Of a DNA stretch of 64,000 nt, positions 23,273 to 31,935 are shown one piece after another. Every line of letters starts with the position of its first letter. The first letter of the stretch is position 1. Origin of the DNA: Indiicoccus explosivorum (GTDB lineage Bacteria; Bacillota; Bacilli; Bacillales_A; Planococcaceae). Both the position numbers and the translations under genes were made by a program. Location of the stretch: contig NZ_NHTN01000008.1 in NCBI RefSeq assembly GCF_002167005.1, forward strand, positions 1-64,000. The letters are read 5' to 3'. Below the pieces are notes generated by a model that was given only the letters and a program-made list of their open reading frames with translations, was not told the DNA's origin and made no database searches.

Positions 23273-25239
23273 TCGGCAAACGGCTGAACGGCCGCTACCG
23301 GATAGACAAAGCGATCGGCGGCGGCGGCATGTCGAATGTTTATCTTGGATACGACATCATCCTGGATCGGGAAGTGGCCATCAAGATCCTCCGCTACGAT
23401 TTTTCGAATGAAGAAGAACTGCGCTGGCGGTTCCAGCGGGAGGCCCTTTCCGCTTCAAGTCTCACCCATCCGAACATCGTGAACATCTTCGATGTCGGTG
23501 AAGAGGGGGACGTGCATTTCCTGGTCATGGAATATGTGACGGGACAGACGCTGAAAGATTACATCATCGACAAAGCGCCGATTTCACCGGAAAAAACAGT
23601 GGATATCATGCTGCAGCTGACCTCTGCACTGGCGCATGCCCATCAGAATCAGATCGTCCATCGGGATATCAAGCCCCAAAACATTCTGATCGACCGGAAC
23701 GGCCGCGTCAAAATCACTGATTTCGGTATTGCGATGGCATTGAGTGCCACTTCATATACACAGACCAATTCCGTTCTCGGAACAGTCCATTACTTGTCGC
23801 CTGAGCAGGCGAGAGGCGGAACCGCGACGAAGCGGTCGGATATTTATTCGCTCGGTATCGTCATGTATGAACTGCTGACCGGCCAGCTGCCTTTCTCGGG
23901 TGAATCTGCAGTATCGATTGCGCTTAAGCATCTCCAGTCGGATATCCCTCCGGTAAGGACAGCCGTACCGGATGTCCCGCAAAGCCTCGAGAACATCGTC
24001 ATCAAAGCGACGGCGAAGGATCTGCAATACCGCTATGGGACAGTGGAGGATATGGATGAAGATCTGGCGGATGCACTCGACGCGGAACGCAGGGATGAGC
24101 CGAAGTTCATCATACCGGAGGATGAAGACGCAACCAAAGCCATGCCGGCCATCAAAAATTTGTCGGCGTACCGGGATGCGGATGAAACCATCGCTGCCGC
24201 GCCGGTGCAAGCCGCGACAAACCAGGGACCGGATGAACTACAGAAGAAAAAGAGGAAATGGCCATGGCTTCTCCTCGGAATCCCTGCTGCTATTCTGGTT
24301 CTTGGTGTGCTGTCGGCACTCGCTTTCCCAGGCCTTTTCGAAGCCGAGAAGTTGACCGTGCCCGATGTGTCGGGGATGGAACCGGAAGCCGCTGCAGAAG
24401 AGCTGGAGGCGACCGGATTTCTGACAGACGGCGAACGTCTTGAGACATCTGAGGAAATTGAAGAAGGCTTAGTGATCCGGACCATTCCCGAGGCAGGAAA
24501 AGAACGTGACCCGGAAACGGAAGTGGAACTGATCATCAGCTCGGGACCGGAGCAGGTCGAATTCGGGGATTATACCGGCGAGATGTTCGACGAAACAGCG
24601 GATTACCTGGAGGAGCTCGGATTCGAAGATGTCACAAGCCGGGAAGAATTTTCCGAAGAACCGGCCGGTGAAATCTTGAATCAGAGCGTTGCAGCGGGCA
24701 GTGAAGTCGTGCCCCGTGAAACAGAAGTTGTATTCACAGTCAGTAAAGGGCAGGACATGCGGGAAGTGGCGGATCTTACAGGTTACAGCGAAGCGGATTT
24801 CAGTGAATATGCCCGGTCATCGGGATTTAATATCCGGATCACCGGACAGGAATTTTCGGATGAAGTGGAACCGGGGCTGGTTCTCCGGCAAGATCCGGCG
24901 CCGGGTACTGAACTCGTGGCCGGCGGCAGGATCGATGTGGTGCTGTCGAAAGGTCCCGCCGCGGTGCCCATGAAAACGTACATCCAGTCTGTCCAGATTC
25001 CGTATGAACCGGAAGCGGAACCGGCGGAAGGGGAGGCGCCAGTCCCGCAGACGGTCCAAATCTTCATTCAGGACAAAAACCGGACGATGGAGAAGCCGGC
25101 GGAGGAGTTCACGATTACAGAAGATGAATCCCGCCGGATCGAGCTTCAGATAGAAGAAGGACAAACCGCCGCGTATCGGATTGTCCGGGACGGAACCGCT
25201 ATCATGGAGAAAACAGTCCCTTATGCGGAAGCAGAATAA
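23266..25239 (+). CDS. prkC: Membrane Ser/Thr kinase with PASTA domains
   Basis: Receptor-like kinase sensing cell-wall fragments. The cytoplasmic kinase domain has the glycine loop IGGGGMSNVY (18-26), Lys40 in VAIK, catalytic Asp134 in HRDIKPQN and DFGIAMAL. A lysine-rich stretch then leads to one membrane helix (about 331-352), followed outside by three PASTA repeats (roughly 361-430, 431-500, 501-568) and an extra C-terminal domain of about 85 residues. 657 residues, close to B. subtilis PrkC. ATG at 23266 follows GGAGGTG; coupled to prpC. Confidence 0.96.
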   Translation: MVIGKRLNGRYRIDKAIGGGGMSNVYLGYDIILDREVAIKILRYDFSNEEELRWRFQREALSASSLTHPNIVNIFDVGEEGDVHFLVMEYVTGQTLKDYIIDKAPISPEKTVDIMLQLTSALAHAHQNQIVHRDIKPQNILIDRNGRVKITDFGIAMALSATSYTQTNSVLGTVHYLSPEQARGGTATKRSDIYSLGIVMYELLTGQLPFSGESAVSIALKHLQSDIPPVRTAVPDVPQSLENIVIKATAKDLQYRYGTVEDMDEDLADALDAERRDEPKFIIPEDEDATKAMPAIKNLSAYRDADETIAAAPVQAATNQGPDELQKKKRKWPWLLLGIPAAILVLGVLSALAFPGLFEAEKLTVPDVSGMEPEAAAEELEATGFLTDGERLETSEEIEEGLVIRTIPEAGKERDPETEVELIISSGPEQVEFGDYTGEMFDETADYLEELGFEDVTSREEFSEEPAGEILNQSVAAGSEVVPRETEVVFTVSKGQDMREVADLTGYSEADFSEYARSSGFNIRITGQEFSDEVEPGLVLRQDPAPGTELVAGGRIDVVLSKGPAAVPMKTYIQSVQIPYEPEAEPAEGEAPVPQTVQIFIQDKNRTMEKPAEEFTITEDESRRIELQIEEGQTAAYRIVRDGTAIMEKTVPYAEAE

Positions 25240-25260
25240 TGGAAATGAAGGAGGAAGATT

Positions 25261-26142
25261 ATGCCGAAAGGGCAGATCAGGAAAGCGCTGAGCGGCTTTT
25301 ATTACGTAAAAGACGGCGATCGGTTTGTGCAGTGCAGGGGGCGCGGGGTATTCCGCAACCGGCAGATTTCACCGCTTGTCGGCGATTTCGTGGATTATGA
25401 AGCTGAGAACGACCGGGAAGGCACCATCACGCACGTACACGAGCGGAAAAATGAACTTATCCGGCCGCCGATTGCCAATATCGATCAGGCCATCCTTGTC
25501 TTTTCTGCCAAAGAACCTGACTTTCATCCTCTGCTGTTGGACCGGTTTCTGACGGTCATCGAATCATACGACATTGAGCCGGTGATCATCCTGACGAAAA
25601 TGGACTTGCCGGATGCGGAAGAAAAAGAGCGTCTGGCGCGCTATTCAGAGGATTACCGGGCGATCGGCTACGAAGTTTTCCACGTCATGAAGGGCGATGA
25701 ATCCCTGGCTGCTGAACTTCTGCCGCTGCTTGCCGGAAATACAAGCGTGCTGGCCGGGCAATCGGGTGTCGGGAAATCGACTTTGCTGAACACGCTGCTT
25801 CCTGAACTGGAGCTGAAGACCGGTGTGATTTCCGATGCCCTGAACAGAGGGAAACATACGACCCGCCATGTTGAACTCATTGAAGTGAACGGCGGTCTAT
25901 TGGCGGATACGCCTGGATTTAGTTCGCTTGATTTCAATCATATTGAAAAAGAGGAGCTGTCCGGTTATTTTCCGGAAATGGCGGAGCGTTCACCGGCTTG
26001 CAAGTTCCGGGAATGCCTGCACACCAACGAGCCGAAGTGCGCTGTAAAAGCCGCTGTCCAGTCGGGGGGGATACCGGAATACCGTTACACGCATTACGTA
26101 CAGTTCCTGGAAGAAATAATGGAAAGAAAGCCGAGGTATTGA
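25261..26142 (+). CDS. rsgA: Ribosome small-subunit GTPase RsgA
   Basis: Circularly permuted GTPase that helps 30S maturation; in B. subtilis (CpgA) it is also a PrkC/PrpC substrate, which fits its position. An N-terminal OB fold is followed by LTKMD (G4, about 101-105), GQSGVGKST (G1, 166-174) and DTPGF (G3), then a zinc site with CKFRECLHTNEPKC. 293 residues. ATG at 25261 is preceded by GAAGGAGGAA. Confidence 0.96.
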   Translation: MPKGQIRKALSGFYYVKDGDRFVQCRGRGVFRNRQISPLVGDFVDYEAENDREGTITHVHERKNELIRPPIANIDQAILVFSAKEPDFHPLLLDRFLTVIESYDIEPVIILTKMDLPDAEEKERLARYSEDYRAIGYEVFHVMKGDESLAAELLPLLAGNTSVLAGQSGVGKSTLLNTLLPELELKTGVISDALNRGKHTTRHVELIEVNGGLLADTPGFSSLDFNHIEKEELSGYFPEMAERSPACKFRECLHTNEPKCAVKAAVQSGGIPEYRYTHYVQFLEEIMERKPRY

Positions 26143-26144
26143 GT

Positions 26145-26810
26145 ATGATAAAAATTGCGCCATCCATTTTAGCAGCGGATTTTTCCAAATTGGGTGAAGA
26201 GGTGAAAGCAGCGGAAGAAGCGGGGGCGGATTACCTCCATATTGATGTCATGGACGGCCATTTCGTGCCGAATATCTCATTCGGCGCGATTGCGGTGAAA
26301 GCTGTCCGGCCGCTGACAAAGCTGCCGCTGGATGTTCATCTGATGATTGAAAATCCTGATCAGTACATCCCTGAATTCGTCGAGGCAGGAGCGGATTTGA
26401 TCACCGTCCATGCCGAAGCATGCCCCCATCTCCATCGGACATTGCAGCTGATCCGTTCAGCCGGTGCGAAACCGGGCGTAGTCCTGAACCCGCATACGCC
26501 TGTAAGCGCCATTCAGCACATCTTGGAAGACGTGGATATGGTCCTCCTGATGACCGTCAATCCCGGGTTCGGAGGCCAAACGTTCATCCCGTCGGTGGTG
26601 ACGAAAATTACAGAGCTGAAAGCGCTGATCGATGAACGTCAGCTGGATGTGGAAATTGAAATCGATGGCGGAATCAATGAAGAGACTGTCATTCCCTGTG
26701 CGCAGGCAGGGGCGGATGTCTTCGTGGCAGGCTCTGCCATTTACGGGAAAAGTGACCGCAAAGCGGCACTGGAATCCATACGGAGAGCCGGAGAGGCCGC
26801 CGCGAAATGA
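26145..26810 (+). CDS. rpe: Ribulose-phosphate 3-epimerase
   Basis: Interconverts ribulose 5-phosphate and xylulose 5-phosphate in the pentose phosphate pathway. The TIM-barrel protein of 221 residues begins MIKIAPSILAADFSKL and has LHIDVMDGHFVPN, MTVNPGFGGQ and EIDGGINEET, all typical. ATG at 26145, three bases after the rsgA stop, with GAGGT upstream; longer in-frame extensions lie inside rsgA and do not fit the family. Its stop shares an ATGA with thiN. Confidence 0.96.
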   Translation: MIKIAPSILAADFSKLGEEVKAAEEAGADYLHIDVMDGHFVPNISFGAIAVKAVRPLTKLPLDVHLMIENPDQYIPEFVEAGADLITVHAEACPHLHRTLQLIRSAGAKPGVVLNPHTPVSAIQHILEDVDMVLLMTVNPGFGGQTFIPSVVTKITELKALIDERQLDVEIEIDGGINEETVIPCAQAGADVFVAGSAIYGKSDRKAALESIRRAGEAAAK

Positions 26811-27466
26811 TCGTCCTGATCGCAGGCGGCGGTCCTGCCTCGGAACTTCCTGATTTCAAGAAATGGCAGGGAGCGAAATTTATTGGAGCGGACGCAGGCG
26901 CCGTTGCGCTGATGGAGCAGGGGATTACACCGGATGCCGCTGCGGGGGATTTCGATTCCGTCTCTCCGGAGGCATTGGCTGAACTGAAAAAGGCTGTGCC
27001 GGACCTTCGGTTTGCACCGACGGAAAAGGATGAGACGGATCTGGAGCTCTCGCTGCTGCTGGCCGCTGAATACCGGCCGGAAACCGTCATCGTGACCGGC
27101 GTGACCGGCGGCCGTCTGGATCACTTTCTGAGCGCCCTGCACTTGATGCACACATTCCAGCTGAAATACCCTGGGACGGAATATCTGATGGAAGACCGGT
27201 ACAACCGGATCAGGTTCCTGCAGGCTGGGGACCATGTAATCGAAGGGGACCCTGCGTATCGGTATATCTCGTTTTATCCTTTCCATGAGGAAGCGGAAGG
27301 CGTATCATTGACGGGATTCAAATATGAGGTGTCCGGTGACCGCGTGGCTTTCGGTTCTTCCCGGTTCACCAGTAACGAATTGCAGGGGGGCGGTACGATC
27401 TCCATCAGATCCGGCAGCTGCCTCATGATCGAGTCGAACGACAAGCACAAAAAAATGCCGGGCTGA
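26807..27466 (+). CDS. thiN: Thiamine pyrophosphokinase
   Basis: Converts thiamine to thiamine diphosphate with ATP. The 219-residue protein has GADAGAVAL, the AAGDFDSV block (about 44-51), the KDETDLELSL motif and TGVTGGRLDHFLS, typical of the eukaryote-like TPK of Firmicutes. Last gene of the prpC-to-thiN series; its stop lies inside the left arm of a terminator shared with rpmB. Confidence 0.93.
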   Translation: MIVLIAGGGPASELPDFKKWQGAKFIGADAGAVALMEQGITPDAAAGDFDSVSPEALAELKKAVPDLRFAPTEKDETDLELSLLLAAEYRPETVIVTGVTGGRLDHFLSALHLMHTFQLKYPGTEYLMEDRYNRIRFLQAGDHVIEGDPAYRYISFYPFHEEAEGVSLTGFKYEVSGDRVAFGSSRFTSNELQGGGTISIRSGSCLMIESNDKHKKMPG

Positions 27467-27487
27467 CAGATGTCGGCCCGGCATTTT
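27452..27487. terminator. Bidirectional terminator between thiN and rpmB
   Basis: A 12-base perfect stem (AAAATGCCGGGC at 27452-27463 with its complement at 27476-27487) around a 12-base loop. T-rich on both strands, as expected for convergent genes. The thiN stop codon lies just at the top of the left arm. Confidence 0.88.
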
Positions 27488-27496
27488 CCTGCTTCA

Positions 27497-27685
27497 TTAT
27501 ACACGCTGCACTTTGCCTGATTTCAATGCTCTCGCAGAAACCCAAACGCGCTTCGGCTTGCCGTCCACGAGGATGCGGACTTTCTGCAAATTAGCGCCGA
27601 ATGTACGTTTGTTCGCATTCATCGCGTGGGAGCGGTTGTTTCCTGAACGGGCTTTACGGCCAGTCACTGCACATACTTTAGCCAT
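27497..27685 (-). CDS. rpmB: 50S ribosomal protein L28
   Basis: 62-residue ribosomal protein beginning [20 protein letters not shown], with the conserved [13 protein letters not shown] and [13 protein letters not shown]. It has the single-cysteine form (no zinc ribbon). ATG at 27685 follows AGAGGAGGT. It stands alone on the minus strand, convergent with thiN and divergent from the Asp23-family gene, as in B. subtilis. Confidence 0.97.
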   Translation of the reverse strand: MAKVCAVTGRKARSGNNRSHAMNANKRTFGANLQKVRILVDGKPKRVWVSARALKSGKVQRV

Positions 27686-27756
27686 ACTGGTACCTCCTCT
27701 TAAAAGTGAATCTGATAAATGAATGAATCACTTCTTTTTTCATCACATACTTTATC

Positions 27757-27785
27757 AATTTACCATAACGTCCGGTCGTTTGCAA
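27757..27785 (-). promoter_or_regulatory. Sigma-A promoter for rpmB
   Basis: On the minus strand TTGCAA (27780-27785) is 17 bases from TAAATT (27757-27762). It lies 72 bases upstream of the rpmB ATG. Confidence 0.6.
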
Positions 27786-27816
27786 CATATTCGGCGGGGG
27801 TTTCAAGAAAAAAGCC

Positions 27817-27846
27817 TTGACAGCCTGTTTTGTCCGCTTTTAATCT
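27817..27846 (+). promoter_or_regulatory. Sigma-A promoter for the Asp23-family gene and fakA
   Basis: A consensus TTGACA at 27817-27822 is followed after 18 bases by TAATCT (27841-27846). A second possible -10, TAGAAT at 27861-27866, has no good -35. Confidence 0.55.
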
Positions 27847-27903
27847 GGAAGCGGTTCATGTAGAATGAAAGAAGTAAAAAAGGACTAGCAGGGAGGAATT
27901 CCG

Positions 27904-28266
27904 ATGTCGGTTGAAATCAGCAACGATCACGGAAGAATTGATATTTCCAATGACGTTATCGCCCAAGTCGCAGGCGGAGCGGCTGTGGAGTGCTACGGCA
28001 TTGTCGGGATGGCGACAAAAAACCAGATCCGGGACGGTCTGACCGATATTCTCCGGAAAGAGAATTTTGCGAAAGGTGTCCTGGTCCGACAGGAAGCGGA
28101 TAACCTCATCATTGATATGTACGTCATTATCAGTTACGGGACGAAAATTTCCGAAGTGGCATATCAGGTACAGTCAAAAGTCAAATACACCATACAAAAA
28201 TTGCTTGGCCTGCCGATCAAGGCAGTAAATATTCACGTCCAGGGTGTCCGCGTGACGAACCCATAA
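27904..28266 (+). CDS. Asp23/Gls24-family protein (YloU-like)
   Basis: 120-residue cytoplasmic protein of the Asp23 family. The middle reads DVIAQVAGGAAVECYGIVGMA, then VDMYVIISYGTKISEVAYQVQSKV-like sequence (IDMYVIISYGTKIS) and a C-terminal AVNIHVQGVRV, the usual end of the domain. Members are linked to envelope stress and often sit beside fakA, as here. RBS GGGAGG before ATG 27904. Exact role is unknown. Confidence 0.9.
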   Translation: MSVEISNDHGRIDISNDVIAQVAGGAAVECYGIVGMATKNQIRDGLTDILRKENFAKGVLVRQEADNLIIDMYVIISYGTKISEVAYQVQSKVKYTIQKLLGLPIKAVNIHVQGVRVTNP

Positions 28267-28287
28267 TGAGGAGGCAATGGAATAGTT

Positions 28288-29940
28288 ATGAAGTCAATTG
28301 ACGGAATCCAGTTCGCAGAAATGGTGAGGATGGGCGCCCATCACCTCCATCAGAATGCGGACTACGTTGATACATTGAACGTGTTCCCGGTGCCGGATGG
28401 CGATACAGGAACCAATATGAACTTATCGATGACTTCCGGAGCGAAAGAAACGGAAGCGAATACGGAAGCGCATATCGGAAAAACAGCCCAGGCGCTGTCG
28501 AAAGGCCTTCTCATGGGCGCCCGCGGGAATTCGGGCGTCATCTTATCCCAGCTGTTCCGCGGATTCGGCAAAGAGATCGCGGGGGACTCCGAGCTGACGG
28601 CGAAACGGTTCGCGGAAGGGCTGCAGAGCGGTGTGGATACAGCCTATAAGGCAGTCATGAAGCCTGTGGAAGGCACCATTCTGACCGTCGCGAAAGATGC
28701 TGCGAAAAAAGCCATGGAACTGGCCGGAAAAGAAGAAGACATCGTCGCTTTGTTCGAGCAGACGCTGGAAGAAGCGAAGGCATCCCTGGAGCGGACTCCG
28801 GATCTTCTTCCTGTTCTCAAAGAAGTCGGTGTTGTGGACAGCGGCGGACAGGGCCTCGTATTTGTATATGAAGGATTCCTGGCTGCCCTCAAAGGGGAAA
28901 AATTGCCGGAACGCCAAGAACGGCAGTCGATGGACGACCTTGTGAAGACTGAGCACCATAAAAGTATTGCCGGGTTCATGAATACGGAAGATATCGAGTT
29001 CGGATACTGTACGGAGTTCATGGTTAAGCTTGAAGAGGGTAAAAAAACGTTCGATGAAGCGGAATTCCGCAATGACTTGAGCGCATATGGCGATTCTCTC
29101 CTCGTTATTTCGGATGATGAAATCGCCAAGATCCATATCCATGCGGAGGAACCCGGAAAAGTCCTGACATACGGTCAGCAGTACGGCAGCCTCATTTCGA
29201 TGAAAATCGAAAACATGCGCCAGCAGCATACCGATATCGTCGGCGAAGGGCATAAAAAAGAAGGCGTGAAACCAGCGGAGACCCACCCGTACGCGGTCGT
29301 GACCGTGGCGATGGGGGAAGGTATAGCGGAGCTTCTCAAAAGTATCGGCGCTTCGACGGTAATCGAAGGCGGACAGACGATGAATCCGTCGACAGAGGAT
29401 ATCGTGAAGGCGATAAAAGCCATAAACGCAGAGCGTGTGCTCATTCTCCCGAACAATAAAAACATCATCATGGCGGCTGAACAGGCGGCGGAAGTCGCCG
29501 GCATCGAAGCGGCAGTCGTGCCGACGAAGAACGTCCCGCAAGGAATGGCAGCCCTTCTCGCATTCAATCCGGAGGCATCGGTGGAGGATAACAAGAATGC
29601 AATGACGGAAGCCATCTCCTTTGTGAAATCCGGGCAGGTGACCCACGCTGTCCGGGATACATCGATCGACGGAATCGAAATCAAGAAGGATGATTTTATG
29701 GGGATTGCGGAAAACAAGATCGTCGTCTCTGCAGCCGATCTCAAAGAAGCGGCTCAGGAGCTGCTCCGCCAGCTGATCGATGATGAAGCGGAAATCGTGA
29801 CGATCCTGTACGGCGAAGACGCCGAAGAAACAGACGCTGATGAACTGGCTGAATTCATCGCTACGCTCAATGACGAAGTAGAAGTGGAAATCCACCACGG
29901 GCGCCAGCCGCTCTATCCGTATATCTTCTCAATCGAATAA
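28288..29940 (+). CDS. fakA: Fatty acid kinase, ATP-binding subunit
   Basis: DhaK/DAK2-domain protein (YloV) that phosphorylates exogenous fatty acids held by FakB proteins, giving acyl-phosphate for PlsX/PlsY. The N-terminal DAK2 domain has the nucleotide/metal motif NVFPVPDGDTGTNM with Asp37 and Asp39, then GARGNSGVILSQLFRG; the rest is the FakA central and C-terminal domains. 550 residues, normal. The best ribosome site, GAGGAGG, is 13 bases from the ATG, longer than usual. No FakB is encoded in this window; PlsX is, at 34636. Confidence 0.93.
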   Translation: MKSIDGIQFAEMVRMGAHHLHQNADYVDTLNVFPVPDGDTGTNMNLSMTSGAKETEANTEAHIGKTAQALSKGLLMGARGNSGVILSQLFRGFGKEIAGDSELTAKRFAEGLQSGVDTAYKAVMKPVEGTILTVAKDAAKKAMELAGKEEDIVALFEQTLEEAKASLERTPDLLPVLKEVGVVDSGGQGLVFVYEGFLAALKGEKLPERQERQSMDDLVKTEHHKSIAGFMNTEDIEFGYCTEFMVKLEEGKKTFDEAEFRNDLSAYGDSLLVISDDEIAKIHIHAEEPGKVLTYGQQYGSLISMKIENMRQQHTDIVGEGHKKEGVKPAETHPYAVVTVAMGEGIAELLKSIGASTVIEGGQTMNPSTEDIVKAIKAINAERVLILPNNKNIIMAAEQAAEVAGIEAAVVPTKNVPQGMAALLAFNPEASVEDNKNAMTEAISFVKSGQVTHAVRDTSIDGIEIKKDDFMGIAENKIVVSAADLKEAAQELLRQLIDDEAEIVTILYGEDAEETDADELAEFIATLNDEVEVEIHHGRQPLYPYIFSIE

Positions 29941-29953
29941 CAGTTCGGAAAAG

Positions 29954-30062
29954 AGAAATCCATGCCCTTTCCGCGGACTGACTGCCGAGCCTCCGCGCCC
30001 GCCTGAGCGGGCTTGCGGGGTCTCGGTCAGCCAGTTTTTCCGCAGGAGTGGCATGGATTTCT
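29954..30062. repeat. Palindromic intergenic repeat, copy B (reverse orientation)
   Basis: A perfect 13-base inverted end repeat (AGAAATCCATGCC at 29954-29966, complement at 30050-30062). Read on the minus strand the interior has ACTCCTGCGGAAAA, CGAGACCCCGCAAG and GCGGAGGCTCGG, matching copy A. With the following TTTCTTTTCC it may also end the fakA transcript. Together with copy C it fills most of the 419-base gap between fakA and sdaAB. Confidence 0.75.
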
Positions 30063-30172
30063 TTCTTTTCCTCTGTTCGCTGATTGCTTCCCCTTGTTCT
30101 CTTAAAATCGTTGTTAGTTCAATCAATTGCAGCAGTAAAATGAATCCGAACGAGTCATGAATGAAAGAGCGG

Positions 30173-30272
30173 CAGGCGGCGACTCCAGCGGGAACAGCAC
30201 GAGCTGAAGACCCTGGACTGAGCGAATGCGAAGGAAGCGGCTGAAGCCGTGCCCGCGGAAAGTGTCCGCCTG
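30173..30272. repeat. Palindromic intergenic repeat, copy C (forward orientation)
   Basis: Ends pair as CAGGCGG (30173-30179) and CCGCCTG (30266-30272). The interior carries GCGACTCCAGCGGGAACAGC, GCTGAAGACCCTGG, AAGCGGCTGAAGCCGTGC and CCGCGGAAAGTGTCC, the form of this repeat I recall as most widespread in Bacillaceae genomes. It lies directly upstream of the sdaAB promoter. Bases 30063-30172 between copies B and C show no gene or clear signal. Confidence 0.75.
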
Positions 30273-30292
30273 GCGCGATTTCATCAGTATTT

Positions 30293-30321
30293 TTGAAAAT
30301 TTATGCGATTTCGTGTAAAAT
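30293..30321 (+). promoter_or_regulatory. Sigma-A promoter for sdaAB-sdaAA-recG
   Basis: TTGAAA (30293-30298) and TAAAAT (30316-30321) with 17 bases between, about 39 bases before the sdaAB ATG. AT-rich in a GC-rich setting. Confidence 0.7.
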
Positions 30322-30359
30322 TGGATAGATAGGAACACGAAAAGCGAGGGATGCAGGAA

Positions 30360-31022
30360 ATGAAGTATAAGTCTGTTTTTGATATTATCGGACCGGTGAT
30401 GATCGGTCCTTCTTCTTCGCATACAGCGGGCGCTGCCAGAATCGGCCGGGTGGCCCGTGATCTGTTCGGCCGGCAGCCGGAATGGGCACGCATCCATCTT
30501 TACGGATCGTTCGCAGAGACGTATAAAGGCCATGGGACGGACATTGCCATCATAGGCGGACTGCTGGATTACGATACATTCGATGAACGGATCAAGACTT
30601 CATTTGAAGAAGCCGGAAAGCTCGGGATGAAGTTTGAATTCATTCCGGAGACCGGCAACGCCGAGCATCCGAATACGGCCCGCATCGTCGTAGGCGACAG
30701 TGAATCAGAGATGAGCCTGACCGGTATTTCGATCGGCGGCGGCACAATAGAAGTGACGGAACTGAACGGATTCCCGCTCCGCCTTTCAGGCGGTCATTCG
30801 GCTCTGCTCGTCGTCCATGACGACCGGGCAGGGTGCATTGCGAATGTCGCGAACTGCCTGGCGAAGTATGACATCAATATCGGTCATATGGAAGTATCGA
30901 GAAAAGAGCGCGGCCAAATGGCGCTGATGGTCATTGAAGTCGATCAGCGGATAGATGAGAATGTGCTGGATGAAATCGCACTGATCCCGAATATTACCCA
31001 AGTGACGAAAATCGCTGGTTGA
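30360..31022 (+). CDS. sdaAB: L-serine dehydratase, beta subunit
   Basis: With SdaAA, deaminates serine to pyruvate using a [4Fe-4S] cluster. The N-terminal domain starts MKYKSVFDIIGPVMIGPSSS and has GSFAETYKGHGTD; a C-terminal ACT domain (about 148-220) ends in the usual ITQVTKIAG. 220 residues from ATG 30360, nine bases after GAGGG; an ATG at 30351 is too close to that site. Confidence 0.95.
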   Translation: MKYKSVFDIIGPVMIGPSSSHTAGAARIGRVARDLFGRQPEWARIHLYGSFAETYKGHGTDIAIIGGLLDYDTFDERIKTSFEEAGKLGMKFEFIPETGNAEHPNTARIVVGDSESEMSLTGISIGGGTIEVTELNGFPLRLSGGHSALLVVHDDRAGCIANVANCLAKYDINIGHMEVSRKERGQMALMVIEVDQRIDENVLDEIALIPNITQVTKIAG

Positions 31023-31035
31023 AGGAGTGGTCGGA

Positions 31036-31935
31036 ATGGACGTATTGTTCCGTAACGTACGGGAGCTTGTAGAGCTCGCAGAAAAAGAAGAAAAACTTAT
31101 CTCGGAAATCATGCTCGAACAGGAAAGCTTGATCAGCGGCCGGACAAGGGACGAAATCATGGAGCAGATGGACAATAACCTGACAGTCATGGAAGAGGCC
31201 GTCGAAAAGGGCCTGAAAGGCGTCCGGTCATTTTCCGGTCTTACCGGCGGGGACGCGGTCCTGATCCAGCAGTACATCGATAAAGGGAACGCGCTGTCTG
31301 GCGATCTTCTTCTGGACGCAGTAAGCAAAGCCGTCGCCACGAATGAAGTGAACGCAGCGATGGGGACCATCTGCGCGACGCCGACGGCAGGATCGGCCGG
31401 TGTAGTGCCAGGCACGCTGTTCGCTGTAAAAAATAAACTGGACCCGACAAGGGAGCAGATGATCCGCTACCTGTTCACCTCCGGTGCTTTCGGGTACGTC
31501 GTGGCAAATAATGCCTCCATTTCTGGCGCTGCCGGCGGATGCCAGGCGGAAGTCGGCTCTGCTTCCGCTATGGCCGCAGCGGCGATCGTCGAGATGGCGG
31601 GAGGGACCCCGCAGCAGAGCGCTGAAGCGTTCTCGATTACACTAAAGAACATGCTGGGACTGGTCTGTGACCCTGTCGCGGGACTCGTGGAAGTGCCATG
31701 TGTGAAACGGAACGCAATGGGGGCTTCCAACGCGGTCGTGGCGGCTGATATGGCGCTGGCCGGTGTCACAAGCCGCATCCCGACCGATGAAGTGATCGAT
31801 GCAATGTTCAAAATCGGACAGACTATGCCTGTCGCCCTGAAAGAAACGGCAAAAGGAGGCCTTGCCGCAACTCCTACAGGGAAATGGCTGGAGGCGAAAA
31901 TCTTTGGAACAGCAACTGCCGGATACAGCAATTGA
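31036..31935 (+). CDS. sdaAA: L-serine dehydratase, alpha subunit
   Basis: Catalytic, cluster-binding subunit of 299 residues. The cysteines expected for the iron-sulfur site lie in ICATPTAGSAG, GGCQAEVGSA, LVCDPVAGLVE and VPCVKRNA. ATG at 31036 is nine bases after AAGGAG; a GTG at 31027 would overlap that site. The 3' end overlaps the likely recG start by 32 bases. Confidence 0.95.
   Translation: MDVLFRNVRELVELAEKEEKLISEIMLEQESLISGRTRDEIMEQMDNNLTVMEEAVEKGLKGVRSFSGLTGGDAVLIQQYIDKGNALSGDLLLDAVSKAVATNEVNAAMGTICATPTAGSAGVVPGTLFAVKNKLDPTREQMIRYLFTSGAFGYVVANNASISGAAGGCQAEVGSASAMAAAAIVEMAGGTPQQSAEAFSITLKNMLGLVCDPVAGLVEVPCVKRNAMGASNAVVAADMALAGVTSRIPTDEVIDAMFKIGQTMPVALKETAKGGLAATPTGKWLEAKIFGTATAGYSN

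Noticed and set aside
28543-29898. A 451-codon minus-strand open frame opposite fakA
   Set aside because: Same reasons: full overlap with a conserved gene and no recognisable domain.
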